A DNA stretch of 59,591 bases, taken from an uncultured bacterium. Its GTDB lineage: Bacteria; Bacteroidota; Bacteroidia; Bacteroidales; Bacteroidaceae. The stretch is taken from positions 1 through 59,591 of the forward strand of contig CAJMQU010000029.1 in the NCBI GenBank assembly GCA_905215555.1, read 5' to 3'. The notes beneath the pieces are model-generated. The model saw nothing but the letters and a program-made list of their open reading frames with translations, was not told the origin of the DNA and searched no databases. This document shows positions 41,933 to 51,361 of this stretch, piece after piece. The position numbers were made by a program, and so were the translations under genes. Positions within the stretch are counted from its first letter, which is position 1. The number at the start of each line of letters is the position of its first letter.

Positions 41933-43132
41933 ATGAAGAAAATATATATTATAATCAGTTTATTTATTTGCTTGTTTATAGGATGCAAGGAAGATAATCT
42001 ACATATACCGTATGGCTATAACGATGGCACCGCCCCTGGCAAAGTAGAAATATTATCTTATATTCCACAAGCAGGAGGAGCAGAGATTAATTTCAAAAGT
42101 CCTGATGATGAAGATCTCATGTATATAGTTGCAAAATATACATTAGCTTCCGGAAAGGAAATGGAAAGTCGTGTTTCCGCCTATTCCAACAAGTTGAGAG
42201 TAGAAGGATTTGGAGACACCGAAGAAAAAACTATTACCTTTTATGCCGTGGATCGTATGGAAAATGTCGGAGAATCAGTTACGTGTAAAATAGTTCCTCT
42301 CACCCCATCTTATATTGAAGCTTACAATACTCTTGAAATGAATGAAACCTTTGGTGGTATCGCCATCACCATGAAAAATCCTTCTGCAAGCGATCTGACA
42401 GTAGAAGTAATCACCCCAGATTCATTAAACCAGTGGAGTACTGCACAAACCCAATATACAGCAGCCAAACAAATAAGCGTTACTATACGAGGCTACGAAC
42501 ATAAAGAACGGGTATTTGGAGTAATAGTCAAAGACAGATGGGACAATAGAACTGATACAGCCTTTACAACTGTAGTCCCTTGGGAAGAATATGAATTGGA
42601 TAAAAGTAAATTTCAGGAAGTCAGATTAGATAATGATATCGCCATGAATGCATGGGGACACTGGATGGGAAAAATGTGGAATGGTTCACACAATTATGGT
42701 GATGAATGGGATATGGCACATTCACCAGACTTTGCCTCATTTCCGGTTTGGTTTACTTTCGATTTAGGTGTAACTACTGAACTCAGTCGATATATGTACT
42801 GGCAACGATTAGGAGATAACTATCTGTATCAACATGGAAATATGAAAGAATGGGAAATCTGGGGACGCGCTGATAAACCAGATCAAAGTGGAAGTTGGGA
42901 TGGTTGGACATTATTGACTAAATGTGAAAGTTATAAGCCTTCGGGATTACCGGCGGGTCAATTCTCTACAGAAGATAAAGAATATGCTACAGCCGGAGAA
43001 GAATTTATGTTCCCCACAGATATCCCTCCTGTACGCTATATTCGATTCAAAGCATTAAACACCTTTGCTGGTGCTCGTTTTATCCATATAATGGAGGTTT
43101 CTTTTTTTGGTAAACCTATTGAAAACAAATAA
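41933..43132 (+). CDS. DUF4959/DUF5000 surface lipoprotein
   Basis: The 399-residue lipoprotein (signal ending LFIGC) has the layout common to PUL lipoproteins: an N-terminal DUF4959-like Fn3-type domain (about 30-120), a DUF5126-like middle (about 125-225, YIEAYNTLEMNETFGGIAITMKN) and a C-terminal DUF5000/F5-8 type C-like domain (about 240-395, FDLGVTTELSRYMYWQR ... VRYIRFKAL). The discoidin-like end suggests glycan binding at the cell surface. It follows susD after 15 nt. Confidence 0.82.
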   Translation: MKKIYIIISLFICLFIGCKEDNLHIPYGYNDGTAPGKVEILSYIPQAGGAEINFKSPDDEDLMYIVAKYTLASGKEMESRVSAYSNKLRVEGFGDTEEKTITFYAVDRMENVGESVTCKIVPLTPSYIEAYNTLEMNETFGGIAITMKNPSASDLTVEVITPDSLNQWSTAQTQYTAAKQISVTIRGYEHKERVFGVIVKDRWDNRTDTAFTTVVPWEEYELDKSKFQEVRLDNDIAMNAWGHWMGKMWNGSHNYGDEWDMAHSPDFASFPVWFTFDLGVTTELSRYMYWQRLGDNYLYQHGNMKEWEIWGRADKPDQSGSWDGWTLLTKCESYKPSGLPAGQFSTEDKEYATAGEEFMFPTDIPPVRYIRFKALNTFAGARFIHIMEVSFFGKPIENK

Positions 43133-43140
43133 AATAAATT

Positions 43141-43827
43141 ATGAAAAAGTATATAATTATCATTTTCTGCATTACTTCTGCTATTTGTTCATCCTGCGAT
43201 GGCATGTTAAGTAATATAGAATCTTATTTAGATGCTGGAGAAACAATTTATGTAGGCAAAGTTGATTCCTTGACTACTTCTTCCGGTAAGAATAGAATTT
43301 TAATAGAAGGTCTTTACATGTATGGAGTCACCCAAAAAAAATGTATTATCAAGTGGCAATCTATGGATGGAGAAGATAAATCTTTAGAATTAGATGTTGA
43401 ACGCAAAGAAGCCGTAGACAAATTTGAAGTAATGATTAGTGAACTGGATGAAGGGCAATATGAATTTTCAATAACAACACTCGATGCGAAAGGAAACTCT
43501 TCCATTGAATCTACCATTGATGGATATGTATACGGAGAGCTCTATGAAAGTAATCTCATTAATAGGAAAATAAACCAGCTAAGAATTGAGGAAAAATATG
43601 TCATCATTTCATGGAGACCTGCCAATAACGCATTAAAATGTGAAATGTATTATACAAATATTACTGGAGATGAGAAAATGATCGAAATACCAATAGCCGA
43701 AACAGAAACTCGCATAGCAGACTGTGATTTATCAAAAACTCTACGCTGGAGAACTGTTTATCTACCAGAAAAAACAGCTATTGATTATTTCTATTCAGAA
43801 TTCACAGAACAAGTAATATCAAAATAA
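43141..43827 (+). CDS. DUF4998-type surface lipoprotein
   Basis: The 228-residue lipoprotein (signal ending ICSSC) has a DUF4998-like sequence (YLDAGETIYVGKVDSLTTSSGKNRI, CIIKWQSMDGE) and two Fn3-like beta domains. Proteins of this family regularly follow a DUF4959/DUF5000 lipoprotein in PULs, and here it follows after 8 nt. A surface role in glycan capture is inferred. It is the last gene of PUL2 and is followed by a terminator-like hairpin. Confidence 0.78.
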   Translation: MKKYIIIIFCITSAICSSCDGMLSNIESYLDAGETIYVGKVDSLTTSSGKNRILIEGLYMYGVTQKKCIIKWQSMDGEDKSLELDVERKEAVDKFEVMISELDEGQYEFSITTLDAKGNSSIESTIDGYVYGELYESNLINRKINQLRIEEKYVIISWRPANNALKCEMYYTNITGDEKMIEIPIAETETRIADCDLSKTLRWRTVYLPEKTAIDYFYSEFTEQVISK

Positions 43828-43841
43828 GACATTCTCAAAAT

Positions 43842-43923
43842 AATAGGACTGGCCAAAAAACATAAAATCGCATTATAAAATACAGATATTAATGGAAACA
43901 AACATTTTTGGTCAGTTCCTATT
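43842..43923 (+). terminator. Hairpin ending PUL2
   Basis: AATAGGACTGGCCAAAAA (43842-43859) pairs with TTTTTGGTCAGTTCCTATT (43905-43923), with one bulge and one mismatch, over a 45-nt loop, 15 nt after the DUF4998 stop. The rest of the 326-nt gap to 44154 is plain A/T-rich sequence plus the promoter at 44116. Confidence 0.55.
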
Positions 43924-44115
43924 TAGAGATTTCTAAGAAAAGAATATTATACTTAAAACAAAGCCTGTATTATGCCAAATTAAGAATAAGGCAAGTGCTA
44001 TAAATAATTACCTAAAGAAAAATAGCGGCTTCCCCTTTTTCCCTTGTAACCGGAATGTATCATATTTGTTACCGATTCTTAAATTTGCCGCAAAACGTAT
44101 GAAACGCCACGTCTC

Positions 44116-44123
44116 TACTTTTG
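44116..44123 (+). promoter_or_regulatory. -7 element TACTTTTG
   Basis: An exact TAnnTTTG match 30 nt before ATG 44154. It overlaps a possible TTG start at 44121 and so argues for 44154. Confidence 0.6.
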
Positions 44124-44153
44124 CAGCAAATTAATCAACGAATAACAACAGGT

Positions 44154-46970
44154 ATGAAACACATTGTTAAAGTATTCACGCTCTTATTCTTATTTGCAAC
44201 AGTCGGCAGCACGATTAAAGCCGACGAGAAAGTAAACGTAGTGAAACAGGGCACCGTGCGCGGCCGCATCATAGATGCCACGAAACAAACCCTTCCGGGT
44301 GCCTCCATCTACATCGAGAAACTGCACGCCGGAGTGACAAGCGACGTCAACGGCTTCTACACTTTCCCAAATCTGGAACCGGGGACGTATACCGTAAAAG
44401 TAAGTTATGTAGGTTATTCACCCGTAGAGCTGAAAATAACCATTCCCGAAGGACGAACTTTGGAGAAAGACGTAGTGATGAACGAAGGAGTGGAACTACA
44501 GGAAGTAGTGGTAGGCGGCGCCTTTCATGGACAACGCCGTGCCGTCAATTCGCAGAAGAACAGCCTCGGCATCAAGAATGTAGTGTCTGCCGACCAGGTG
44601 GGCAAGTTCCCCGACTCCAACATAGGCGATGCGCTGAAACGCATCTCGGGTATCAACGTACAGTACGACCAGGGTGAAGCCCGCTTCGGACAAGTACGCG
44701 GTACCTCTGCCGACATGAGTTCCGTCACTATCAACGGCAACCGCGTCCCTTCTGCCGAAGGCGATACGCGCAACGTGCAACTGGACCTCATTCCGGCAGA
44801 TATGATACAGACCATCGAAGTGAACAAGGTAGTCACCCCGGATATGGATGCCGATGCCATCGGCGGTTCCATCAATCTGATTACGAAGAACTCTCCTTAT
44901 AAACGCTTCATCAGTGCCACTGCCGGAACGGGCTATAACTGGATTAGCGACAAGGCACAACTGAATTTGGGTTTCACTTATGGTGACCGCTTCTTCAACG
45001 ACAAACTGGGCCTCATCCTCTCCGCTTCCTATCAGAACTCCCCCTCCGGCTCGGATGACATAGAATTTGTATGGGACAAGGATGTAGAAACCGGAGAACT
45101 CTGCATCACCGACTATCAGGTGCGCCAATACTACGTCACCCGCGAACGCCAGAGCTACTCCGCCGCACTGGACTGGGACATCAACGAGAACCACAAGCTG
45201 ACTTTCAAAGGTATCTTCAACAACCGCAACGACTGGGAAAACCGTTACCGCCTCAACGTGAAAGGTATCAACCTGGAAGAAGACGACAATGGCAACGAAT
45301 ATTGTTCCATCAACAACAAAGGTGCCGTGCGCGTGCAGACCAAAGGCGGTACGCCCGACAACCGCAACGCCCGTCTGGAACGTCAGCGCACAATGGACTT
45401 CACCCTTGGCGGCGAACACCTCTTTGGCAAACTGGACACGAAGTGGAGCGTCAACTACGCCAAAGCCAGCGAAGAACGGCCCAACGAACGCTACATCGAC
45501 TATCAACTGAAGAAACAGAAGTTCAATATGGATTTGAGCAATGAGCGCAAGCCTTTGCTTACCCCGCAGGAAGGTTCGGCTATGTATCTGAACGACGATT
45601 TCAGCCTGAAAGAAGTGACGGAGCAGCAGGAAGATATTCAGGAAAAGGATTTCAAGTTCAAGCTCGATTTCAGCCTGCCGCTCACAAAAGGTAAATACGG
45701 CAATCATCTGCGCTTCGGAACCAAGGTGGTGCATAAGACTAAAGATAAAGAGATCGATTTCTACGAATACGCCCCGCTGGATGAAGACGGTTTCGACAAA
45801 ACCAGCCTGGCTGCTGCCGCAGACCAGAACCGGGACGGATACATGCCGGGCAAACAATATAAAGCCGGTAGCTTCATAAGCAAGGAGTATCTGGGAGAAC
45901 TTGACTTGAACAATGCAAGTCTGTTTGAAAAGAACCAGGTGCAGGAAGAGCTTGCCACCAACTTCAACGCCAAAGAAACCGTTGCGGCAGGCTATCTGCG
46001 TTTCGACCAGAAGCTGGGTGAGAAGTGGGACTTGATGCTGGGCCTGCGTCTGGAGAATACACATGTGAAATATTCGGGTAGCCAGTATGATGCGGACGAA
46101 GACAATACCACCCGCACAACCTACGAGTCGGACAGTTACCTGAATGTGCTTCCTTCCGTTCTTGTGAAGTATGATGTAAACGATGATTTCAAGGTGCGCG
46201 CTTCGTTCACCAATACAATTGCCCGCCCCAAGTATGCCGCCCTGGCACCGAACATTACGATTAAGCGTAGCGACAACTCCATCTCTTTGGGCAATCCGGG
46301 TCTGAAACCTACTATGTCTTATAACTTCGACCTGAGCGGTGAATATTACTTCAAGAGCATCGGTCTTGTCAGTGCCGGCATCTTCTACAAGAAAATCAAC
46401 GACTTCATCGTAGACCAGACTATGCGCAACTACAATTACAACGGAACCACTTATACCAAGTTCAGCCAACCGCGCAACTCAGGCAACGCCGATCTGCTGG
46501 GTGTGGAAGTAGCCTATCAGCGTGATTTCAGTTTCATAGCTCCAGCCTTGAAGTGCATCGGTTTCTACGGAACATACACTTACTCTTACTCCCGCGTGGA
46601 TAACTTCAACTTCGAGGGACGCGAGAATGAAAGCGGCCTGCGCCTGCCGGGTTCTCCGGAACACACGGCCAATGCTTCCCTCTTCTTCGAAAAGTCCGGT
46701 GTGAGCCTTCGTCTCTCTTACAATTATGCATCGGCATTTATCGACGAAATGGGAGCGGAGAAGTTCTACGACCGCTATTATGATGCAGTGAATTATATGG
46801 ATGCCAATGCCAGCTATACTTTCGGAAAGAAACTGAAAACAACGTTCTATGCCGAAGCTACCAATTTGCTGAACCAGCCCTTGCGCTACTATCAGGGAAC
46901 AAAGGACCGGACGATGCAAAGCGAACATTACGGAGTGAAAGTAAATGCAGGTGTGAAAATCAATTTCTAA
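44154..46970 (+). CDS. TonB-dependent receptor without SusD partner
   Basis: The 938-residue outer membrane receptor has a signal peptide (about 5-26), a carboxypeptidase-regulatory-like domain (about 35-110, VRGRIIDATKQTLPGASIYIEK), a TonB-box-like LQEVVVGG, a plug (FPDSNIGDALKRISGINVQYDQGEARFGQVRGTSADMSSVTINGNRVPS) and a barrel ending VNAGVKINF. The plug motif is of the TonB-dependent receptor class seen without SusD (the 'Xanthomonas/Caulobacter' type), not RagA. The metallophosphoesterase gene follows 135 nt later. Codon use is G/C-richer than PUL2 just before it. The ligand may be a phosphorylated compound, by context only. Confidence 0.9.
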   Translation: MKHIVKVFTLLFLFATVGSTIKADEKVNVVKQGTVRGRIIDATKQTLPGASIYIEKLHAGVTSDVNGFYTFPNLEPGTYTVKVSYVGYSPVELKITIPEGRTLEKDVVMNEGVELQEVVVGGAFHGQRRAVNSQKNSLGIKNVVSADQVGKFPDSNIGDALKRISGINVQYDQGEARFGQVRGTSADMSSVTINGNRVPSAEGDTRNVQLDLIPADMIQTIEVNKVVTPDMDADAIGGSINLITKNSPYKRFISATAGTGYNWISDKAQLNLGFTYGDRFFNDKLGLILSASYQNSPSGSDDIEFVWDKDVETGELCITDYQVRQYYVTRERQSYSAALDWDINENHKLTFKGIFNNRNDWENRYRLNVKGINLEEDDNGNEYCSINNKGAVRVQTKGGTPDNRNARLERQRTMDFTLGGEHLFGKLDTKWSVNYAKASEERPNERYIDYQLKKQKFNMDLSNERKPLLTPQEGSAMYLNDDFSLKEVTEQQEDIQEKDFKFKLDFSLPLTKGKYGNHLRFGTKVVHKTKDKEIDFYEYAPLDEDGFDKTSLAAAADQNRDGYMPGKQYKAGSFISKEYLGELDLNNASLFEKNQVQEELATNFNAKETVAAGYLRFDQKLGEKWDLMLGLRLENTHVKYSGSQYDADEDNTTRTTYESDSYLNVLPSVLVKYDVNDDFKVRASFTNTIARPKYAALAPNITIKRSDNSISLGNPGLKPTMSYNFDLSGEYYFKSIGLVSAGIFYKKINDFIVDQTMRNYNYNGTTYTKFSQPRNSGNADLLGVEVAYQRDFSFIAPALKCIGFYGTYTYSYSRVDNFNFEGRENESGLRLPGSPEHTANASLFFEKSGVSLRLSYNYASAFIDEMGAEKFYDRYYDAVNYMDANASYTFGKKLKTTFYAEATNLLNQPLRYYQGTKDRTMQSEHYGVKVNAGVKINF

Positions 46971-47105
46971 CCAACGTAGCGCTGGAGCAAGGTTTCCCTT
47001 CGGTATAATGGCAAATATAATAAACCCGATGTGTATTATCATGCCCTTACAGGCTTAGTATCTACACACTCCTAAAAGATCATTCAACTAACAATCAATA
47101 TAATA

Positions 47106-48038
47106 ATGAAAAAAGTATTCTTTTTCCTTTTAGTTGTCCTCCTCAGCAACTGGGCAACCGCACAGATAACGGATTATTCCATCTTCGACAAGAAATTCAA
47201 CTTCTACGTCGCCAACGACCTCGGCCGTAACGGTTATTACGACCAGAAGCCCATAGCCGAACTGATGGGAACCATGGCCGAAGAAGTCGGTCCCGAATTC
47301 GTAGTCGCCACCGGAGACATCCACCATTTTGAAGGCGTGCGCAGCGTGAACGACCCTCTGTGGATGACCAACTACGAACTTATCTACTCCCACCCGGAAC
47401 TGATGATAGACTGGTTTCCCGTACTTGGCAACCATGAATACCGAGGCAACACGCAAGCCGTAATGGACTACACCAACGTCAGCCGTCGCTGGACCATGCC
47501 CGCCCGCTACTATACCAAAGTATTTGAAGACGATGGAATCACCCTCCGCATCGTCTGGGTGGACACCGCCCCCATGATGGACAAATACCGTAATGACTCC
47601 GCCACCTATCCCGATGCCTGCAAGCAGGATTTACAGCAGCAACTCACCTGGATAGACTCCGTACTGACTATCGCCAAAGAAGACTGGGTCATCGTTGCCG
47701 GACACCACCCCATCTACGCCGAAACTCCAAAGGACGACAGCGAACGCCGGGATATGCAAGCCCGCCTCGACCCGATACTCCGCAAGCATAAAGTAGATAT
47801 GTACGTCTGCGGACATATCCACAACTTCCAGCACATCCGCAAACCGGGAAGCAATATCGATTACATCGTCAATTCCGCAGGCTCCCTCTCCCGCAAAGTA
47901 AAACCAACGGAAGGAACCGTGTTTTGCAGTCCGGAACCGGGTTTCTCCATCATTTCGGCAGACAAGAAGGAACTGACGTTGCGGATGATTGACAAGAAAG
48001 GGAATGTGCTGCATACCGTAACACGCACCTCACGGTAA
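47106..48038 (+). CDS. Secreted metallophosphoesterase (purple acid phosphatase-like)
   Basis: Hydrolyses phosphomonoesters with a two-metal centre. The 310-residue protein has a signal peptide ending ATAQ. Metal-binding residues appear in order: Asp38 in VANDLGRNG, Asp71 in ATGDIHH, Asn109-His110 in LGNHEY, His200 in AGHHPIYAE, and His237/His239 in CGHIHNFQH. The layout is that of acid phosphatase (ACP5-like) calcineurin-type enzymes. It follows the TonB receptor and precedes a lipoprotein, suggesting phosphate or phosphorylated nutrient use outside the cell. Confidence 0.88.
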   Translation: MKKVFFFLLVVLLSNWATAQITDYSIFDKKFNFYVANDLGRNGYYDQKPIAELMGTMAEEVGPEFVVATGDIHHFEGVRSVNDPLWMTNYELIYSHPELMIDWFPVLGNHEYRGNTQAVMDYTNVSRRWTMPARYYTKVFEDDGITLRIVWVDTAPMMDKYRNDSATYPDACKQDLQQQLTWIDSVLTIAKEDWVIVAGHHPIYAETPKDDSERRDMQARLDPILRKHKVDMYVCGHIHNFQHIRKPGSNIDYIVNSAGSLSRKVKPTEGTVFCSPEPGFSIISADKKELTLRMIDKKGNVLHTVTRTSR

Positions 48039-48102
48039 TTCCTTTTTGACTTTCCGAGGCAAAATACACAGTGAAGAGAAGAGAGTATATCGCTAAAAAT
48101 AA

Positions 48103-48110
48103 TACCTTTG
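48103..48110 (+). promoter_or_regulatory. -7 element TACCTTTG
   Basis: An exact TAnnTTTG match 24 nt before ATG 48135. It overlaps a possible TTG start at 48108. Confidence 0.55.
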
Positions 48111-48134
48111 CATCGTTCAAACATAAAAAACGCT

Positions 48135-49421
48135 ATGAAGAAGATATACCTCTTCCTGTTATTCGGCTTGCTGCTTGCAGCCTGTGTGAAAGATGACGAC
48201 AAACAACCCATCTTAGTAACCGACATCGTAATGCCTGCCGCAGGCACCGTATTCAATCCCGGAGATAAAGTCACCATCTCCGCACAAGGCTTCCAACCCG
48301 ATGACGATATCATGTTCGAAATCTATTGGCCGCTCCCCGATGAACCTGCCTTAAACTATCAGGGATATGCCCTTGGCGTATCGCCCGTCATGGTGGAGCA
48401 GACTGCCACAAGCATCACCTTTCTGGCGCCCGGACACTATCCCGCTTCAACTACCAAGATACTTCTGCGCCGAGCCGGCGAGACAATGACGCTTGGCGAG
48501 ATTGCGGTTGCCAACGGCCAGGCATCCGAAGAGTTCCAACTCTACGGCATCACCAACTCCCATTCCGGCATGGGCAATAGATACTGCATCCAACACGTAA
48601 ACCTCACCCAAACCGCCCTAACGGACATCGTGGAACTGGCAGAGGAGCAAAAAGACTTCTCCTGCATAGTAAATGCACCCGAAAGCCAACGTCTCTGTGG
48701 AATACAAACGAAAGACGGAATCCGCAAGGTATACTGTTATGACCTATCCATGCGCTACTGGCAGGATATGCGACTTGAAAACATATTAACCCTTTGTAAT
48801 GCTAATGGCTCCATAGCAGCCGTGAGACAGATATCTCCCAATGAAGTGATACTGGTCTCCGTCGCACCCTGGTTTTACACCCGGAGCCAAATGCCCCCCA
48901 TGGCTCACCGCTACGAACTACCTGCAACCATAAAACCAGAAGCCTTGACACGCTATCCCGGCGTACAGAGCGGTGCCAGCCAGCTATTACTCTCCGCCGA
49001 TAACGGCAATAATAGCTTTACGCCCGTCGTACTGAATTTACAAAGTAGCAAAGCACATATCGGCGAGCAGATACAAGCCACCGCACTTATTCCCTTCTGG
49101 ACAATAATCGATGAAAAAGATAACGGAACCACCAAGTACGTACGTACCGGAGGATACGCTATAGTGAAAACCGACGGTCAGACCGAACTGCGCCTATGGG
49201 ACCAGACTACGATGACCCTGAAAGAGCCATTTGCCACATTCCCCAACCCGGCACGTTCAATAACCATGCTTGCCGAAAATACAGAGACATTGAAGCTCTA
49301 CGTATTGTTCGACACCTACCAGGGCGGCAGACTGATTCAGGCCTACGATTTAGTAAGTAAAGAATGGCAAGGAGTCCCCGGCACCGATTATTCCTATTCG
49401 GAAATTGTAATGGCACGATAA
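48135..49421 (+). CDS. Lipoprotein with IPT/TIG-like N-terminus, function unknown
   Basis: I do not recognise the family. The 428-residue protein, started at ATG 48135, has a lipoprotein signal ending LLAAC. Residues about 30-125 look like an IPT/TIG beta-sandwich (ITDIVMPAAGTVFNPGDKVTISAQGF-like). The rest has repeating beta-strand blocks with short hydrophobic stretches (CGIQTKDGIRKVYCYD, YVRTGGYAIVKTDGQTELRLWDQ), possibly a beta-propeller. It has its own -7 element but follows the phosphatase gene closely; it may be a surface binding protein for the same substrate. It ends 18 nt from the convergent channel gene. Confidence 0.6.
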   Translation: MKKIYLFLLFGLLLAACVKDDDKQPILVTDIVMPAAGTVFNPGDKVTISAQGFQPDDDIMFEIYWPLPDEPALNYQGYALGVSPVMVEQTATSITFLAPGHYPASTTKILLRRAGETMTLGEIAVANGQASEEFQLYGITNSHSGMGNRYCIQHVNLTQTALTDIVELAEEQKDFSCIVNAPESQRLCGIQTKDGIRKVYCYDLSMRYWQDMRLENILTLCNANGSIAAVRQISPNEVILVSVAPWFYTRSQMPPMAHRYELPATIKPEALTRYPGVQSGASQLLLSADNGNNSFTPVVLNLQSSKAHIGEQIQATALIPFWTIIDEKDNGTTKYVRTGGYAIVKTDGQTELRLWDQTTMTLKEPFATFPNPARSITMLAENTETLKLYVLFDTYQGGRLIQAYDLVSKEWQGVPGTDYSYSEIVMAR

Positions 49422-49439
49422 AGCGGAGAAATACATAAG

Positions 49440-51242
49440 TCACTTCTTCCCCCGCAAATCATCCTTCGGTATTGTCGTCTCACTACCATCGCGTGTAGCG
49501 ATGTAGTGTGGCGACATAATCTCGATACCCTCTTCATTGAAGCGGTCCTGGATATTCTGATGCAGGTCGGAGTAAACCTGCGCCAACTGGTTGGCATCCT
49601 TTATATAGGCATTCACCTGATAAACCGGATAATAATCCTGCAAAGACGTTTCCAGCACAAACGGGCGCGGATCATCCACTACTCCGGGAGTGTTCAGCGC
49701 AGCTTCTATCAACAACTGGTGCGTCTTCCGCCAGGGTACATCATATCCGATGCTGACCTCAGAGTGGATAATCAACCCGTAATCGCGTGCCGACTGACTG
49801 AAATTCACCGTATGCGAAGACATGATGAAAGAGTTCGGGATAGTTACCACCTCATTCTTCGGTGTGCGGATGCGGGTTACCAATGGAGTTTTCTCAATCA
49901 CATTGCCCGTAGTATCATTCAGTTTGATGCGGTCGCCCAGCTTGAACGGGCGCATATACGTAATTACCAGTCCCGCTATGATATTACCGATAACCGTACT
50001 CGACCCCAGCGAAACAATCAATCCCACAAAGACCGATATTCCCTGGAAAACACCCGACTTGGAACCCGGCAGATAAGGATAAATCATCGCAATCATAAAC
50101 GCATAAAGCAGGAAACGCACAATGTGGAACGTCGGCATAGCCCAATCGGAATAGAAACCGCCTATCTTCAGCCGTTCCGACTGTATCTCACTGGCAAGGT
50201 AGCGCACCAGCCTCACCAGATACTTCACGGCAAGCCATATCACAAAGATGGTAAACAGATTAGGAATATACTCCACTATGCCCAGAAAGATACTCTTTAT
50301 CGGATCCCATATATACGAGAACAACTTGTAAGCAAGGTCTTTGGTCTGAGGAAATATGGAGAAAAGCAGCGGTACCGTCAGCACCAATTGAAGCAACATC
50401 ACCGCATATCGCAACAGGTTTGCCAGGAAAACAAGCAGGTTCACCTGCTTCTGTGTATCCAGCAATTCATAATCCTGAATGGAGATAGGCTTCAGTTTGG
50501 TATCTTTCAGCCGCTGAATACGGACTTTCAGCTTATTGAACAGCCAGGTGGTGAGTTTAAACAGCAGATACTGACCGATAATGACAAGAATGAAATAAAG
50601 AATACGCTTGCCAAGCTGCCACAGGCTATGCTCGTCTTTCATCACCTTGAGCTTATCCACTACCACCTTCCGCTTGGCAGCAGCGAGCTCGTCGCGTGTG
50701 CAGCCTTCCCAAAGCCCGTCCTGGTCGGTGAAGGAAGTCAGCACCCGGTTTCCATACATCAGGTCGGTAACAATATCGCTGCGGTCTATATACACCGAAT
50801 CCGGTTTCAGATTAAACCGTTTGCCCAGTTCTGTAATGGCTGCCGCATTCATCTCAGCACGTTGCTGGGGAGTGTGACCGCCACGCTTGGCAAACAAGTA
50901 GTAGAGTGTATCGCCTTCCACCACCATGGGAACACCCGGAGTCACTCTCCGAAGCGAGTCGATGCGCCGGCGTTGCTGGGCCAACTTGAGGGAGTCTGCC
51001 GCATCATACTTCAGTTTCATCTGCTCTATCTCCATCCTGAGATTGGCTTCATTCAGCCGTGCGGCTTCCAGTTCTTGCCGTATCTTCAACTCATACACCG
51101 AATCGGTATCTGCCTTGAGCGGTGCAACTGTTCCTAACGTATCTTCATTAAAAATATCCATTACCTTTTCCACCAACTGGGCAGAAGTTCCGCACACGGG
51201 CAGAAGTAACAGACAAATGCATAACATGCTAATTTTTTTCAT
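49440..51242 (-). CDS. MscS-family mechanosensitive ion channel
   Basis: Pressure-relief channel of the inner membrane. The 600-residue protein has a signal peptide (about 1-21), a periplasmic coiled region (about 45-130, ELKIRQELEAARLNEANLRMEIEQMKLK), four to five membrane helices (about 210-380) and the MscS core: VGLIVSLGSSTVIGNIIAGLVITYMRPFKLGDRIKL is the pore helix and beta-domain entry, TRIRTPKNEVVTIPNSFI the beta domain. The long N-terminus places it with large MscS-like proteins. A -7 element (TATGTTTG, 51300-51293) lies upstream on the minus strand. Confidence 0.9.
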   Translation of the reverse strand: MKKISMLCICLLLLPVCGTSAQLVEKVMDIFNEDTLGTVAPLKADTDSVYELKIRQELEAARLNEANLRMEIEQMKLKYDAADSLKLAQQRRRIDSLRRVTPGVPMVVEGDTLYYLFAKRGGHTPQQRAEMNAAAITELGKRFNLKPDSVYIDRSDIVTDLMYGNRVLTSFTDQDGLWEGCTRDELAAAKRKVVVDKLKVMKDEHSLWQLGKRILYFILVIIGQYLLFKLTTWLFNKLKVRIQRLKDTKLKPISIQDYELLDTQKQVNLLVFLANLLRYAVMLLQLVLTVPLLFSIFPQTKDLAYKLFSYIWDPIKSIFLGIVEYIPNLFTIFVIWLAVKYLVRLVRYLASEIQSERLKIGGFYSDWAMPTFHIVRFLLYAFMIAMIYPYLPGSKSGVFQGISVFVGLIVSLGSSTVIGNIIAGLVITYMRPFKLGDRIKLNDTTGNVIEKTPLVTRIRTPKNEVVTIPNSFIMSSHTVNFSQSARDYGLIIHSEVSIGYDVPWRKTHQLLIEAALNTPGVVDDPRPFVLETSLQDYYPVYQVNAYIKDANQLAQVYSDLHQNIQDRFNEEGIEIMSPHYIATRDGSETTIPKDDLRGKK

Positions 51243-51292
51243 ATAAAAGCCTTCTAACAGGTTACTCTATACCTTAAGTTTAATTAACGCGT

Positions 51293-51300
51293 CAAACATA
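51293..51300 (-). promoter_or_regulatory. -7 element TATGTTTG for the MscS gene
   Basis: On the minus strand, an exact TAnnTTTG match 50 nt before the MscS start. No clear -33 element. Confidence 0.5.
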
Positions 51301-51335
51301 CGGAATGTTTTTCACTTTTCATAAAAGGAATTACT

Positions 51336-51343
51336 TATATTTG
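51336..51343 (+). promoter_or_regulatory. -7 element TATATTTG for the antiporter gene
   Basis: An exact match 18 nt before ATG 51362; the longer frame from 51305 runs through it and is not used. Confidence 0.6.
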
Positions 51344-51361
51344 CACCCAAATCAGTATTTC

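Noticed and set aside
44496..46469. 657-codon antisense frame within the TonB receptor gene
   Set aside because: It mirrors a G/C-rich gene's codon pattern; the sense strand has a full receptor with signal, plug and barrel.
49506..51137. 543-codon plus-strand frame opposite the MscS gene
   Set aside because: The minus strand encodes a complete MscS channel; the opposite product is His/Arg/Gln-rich with no recognisable domain.
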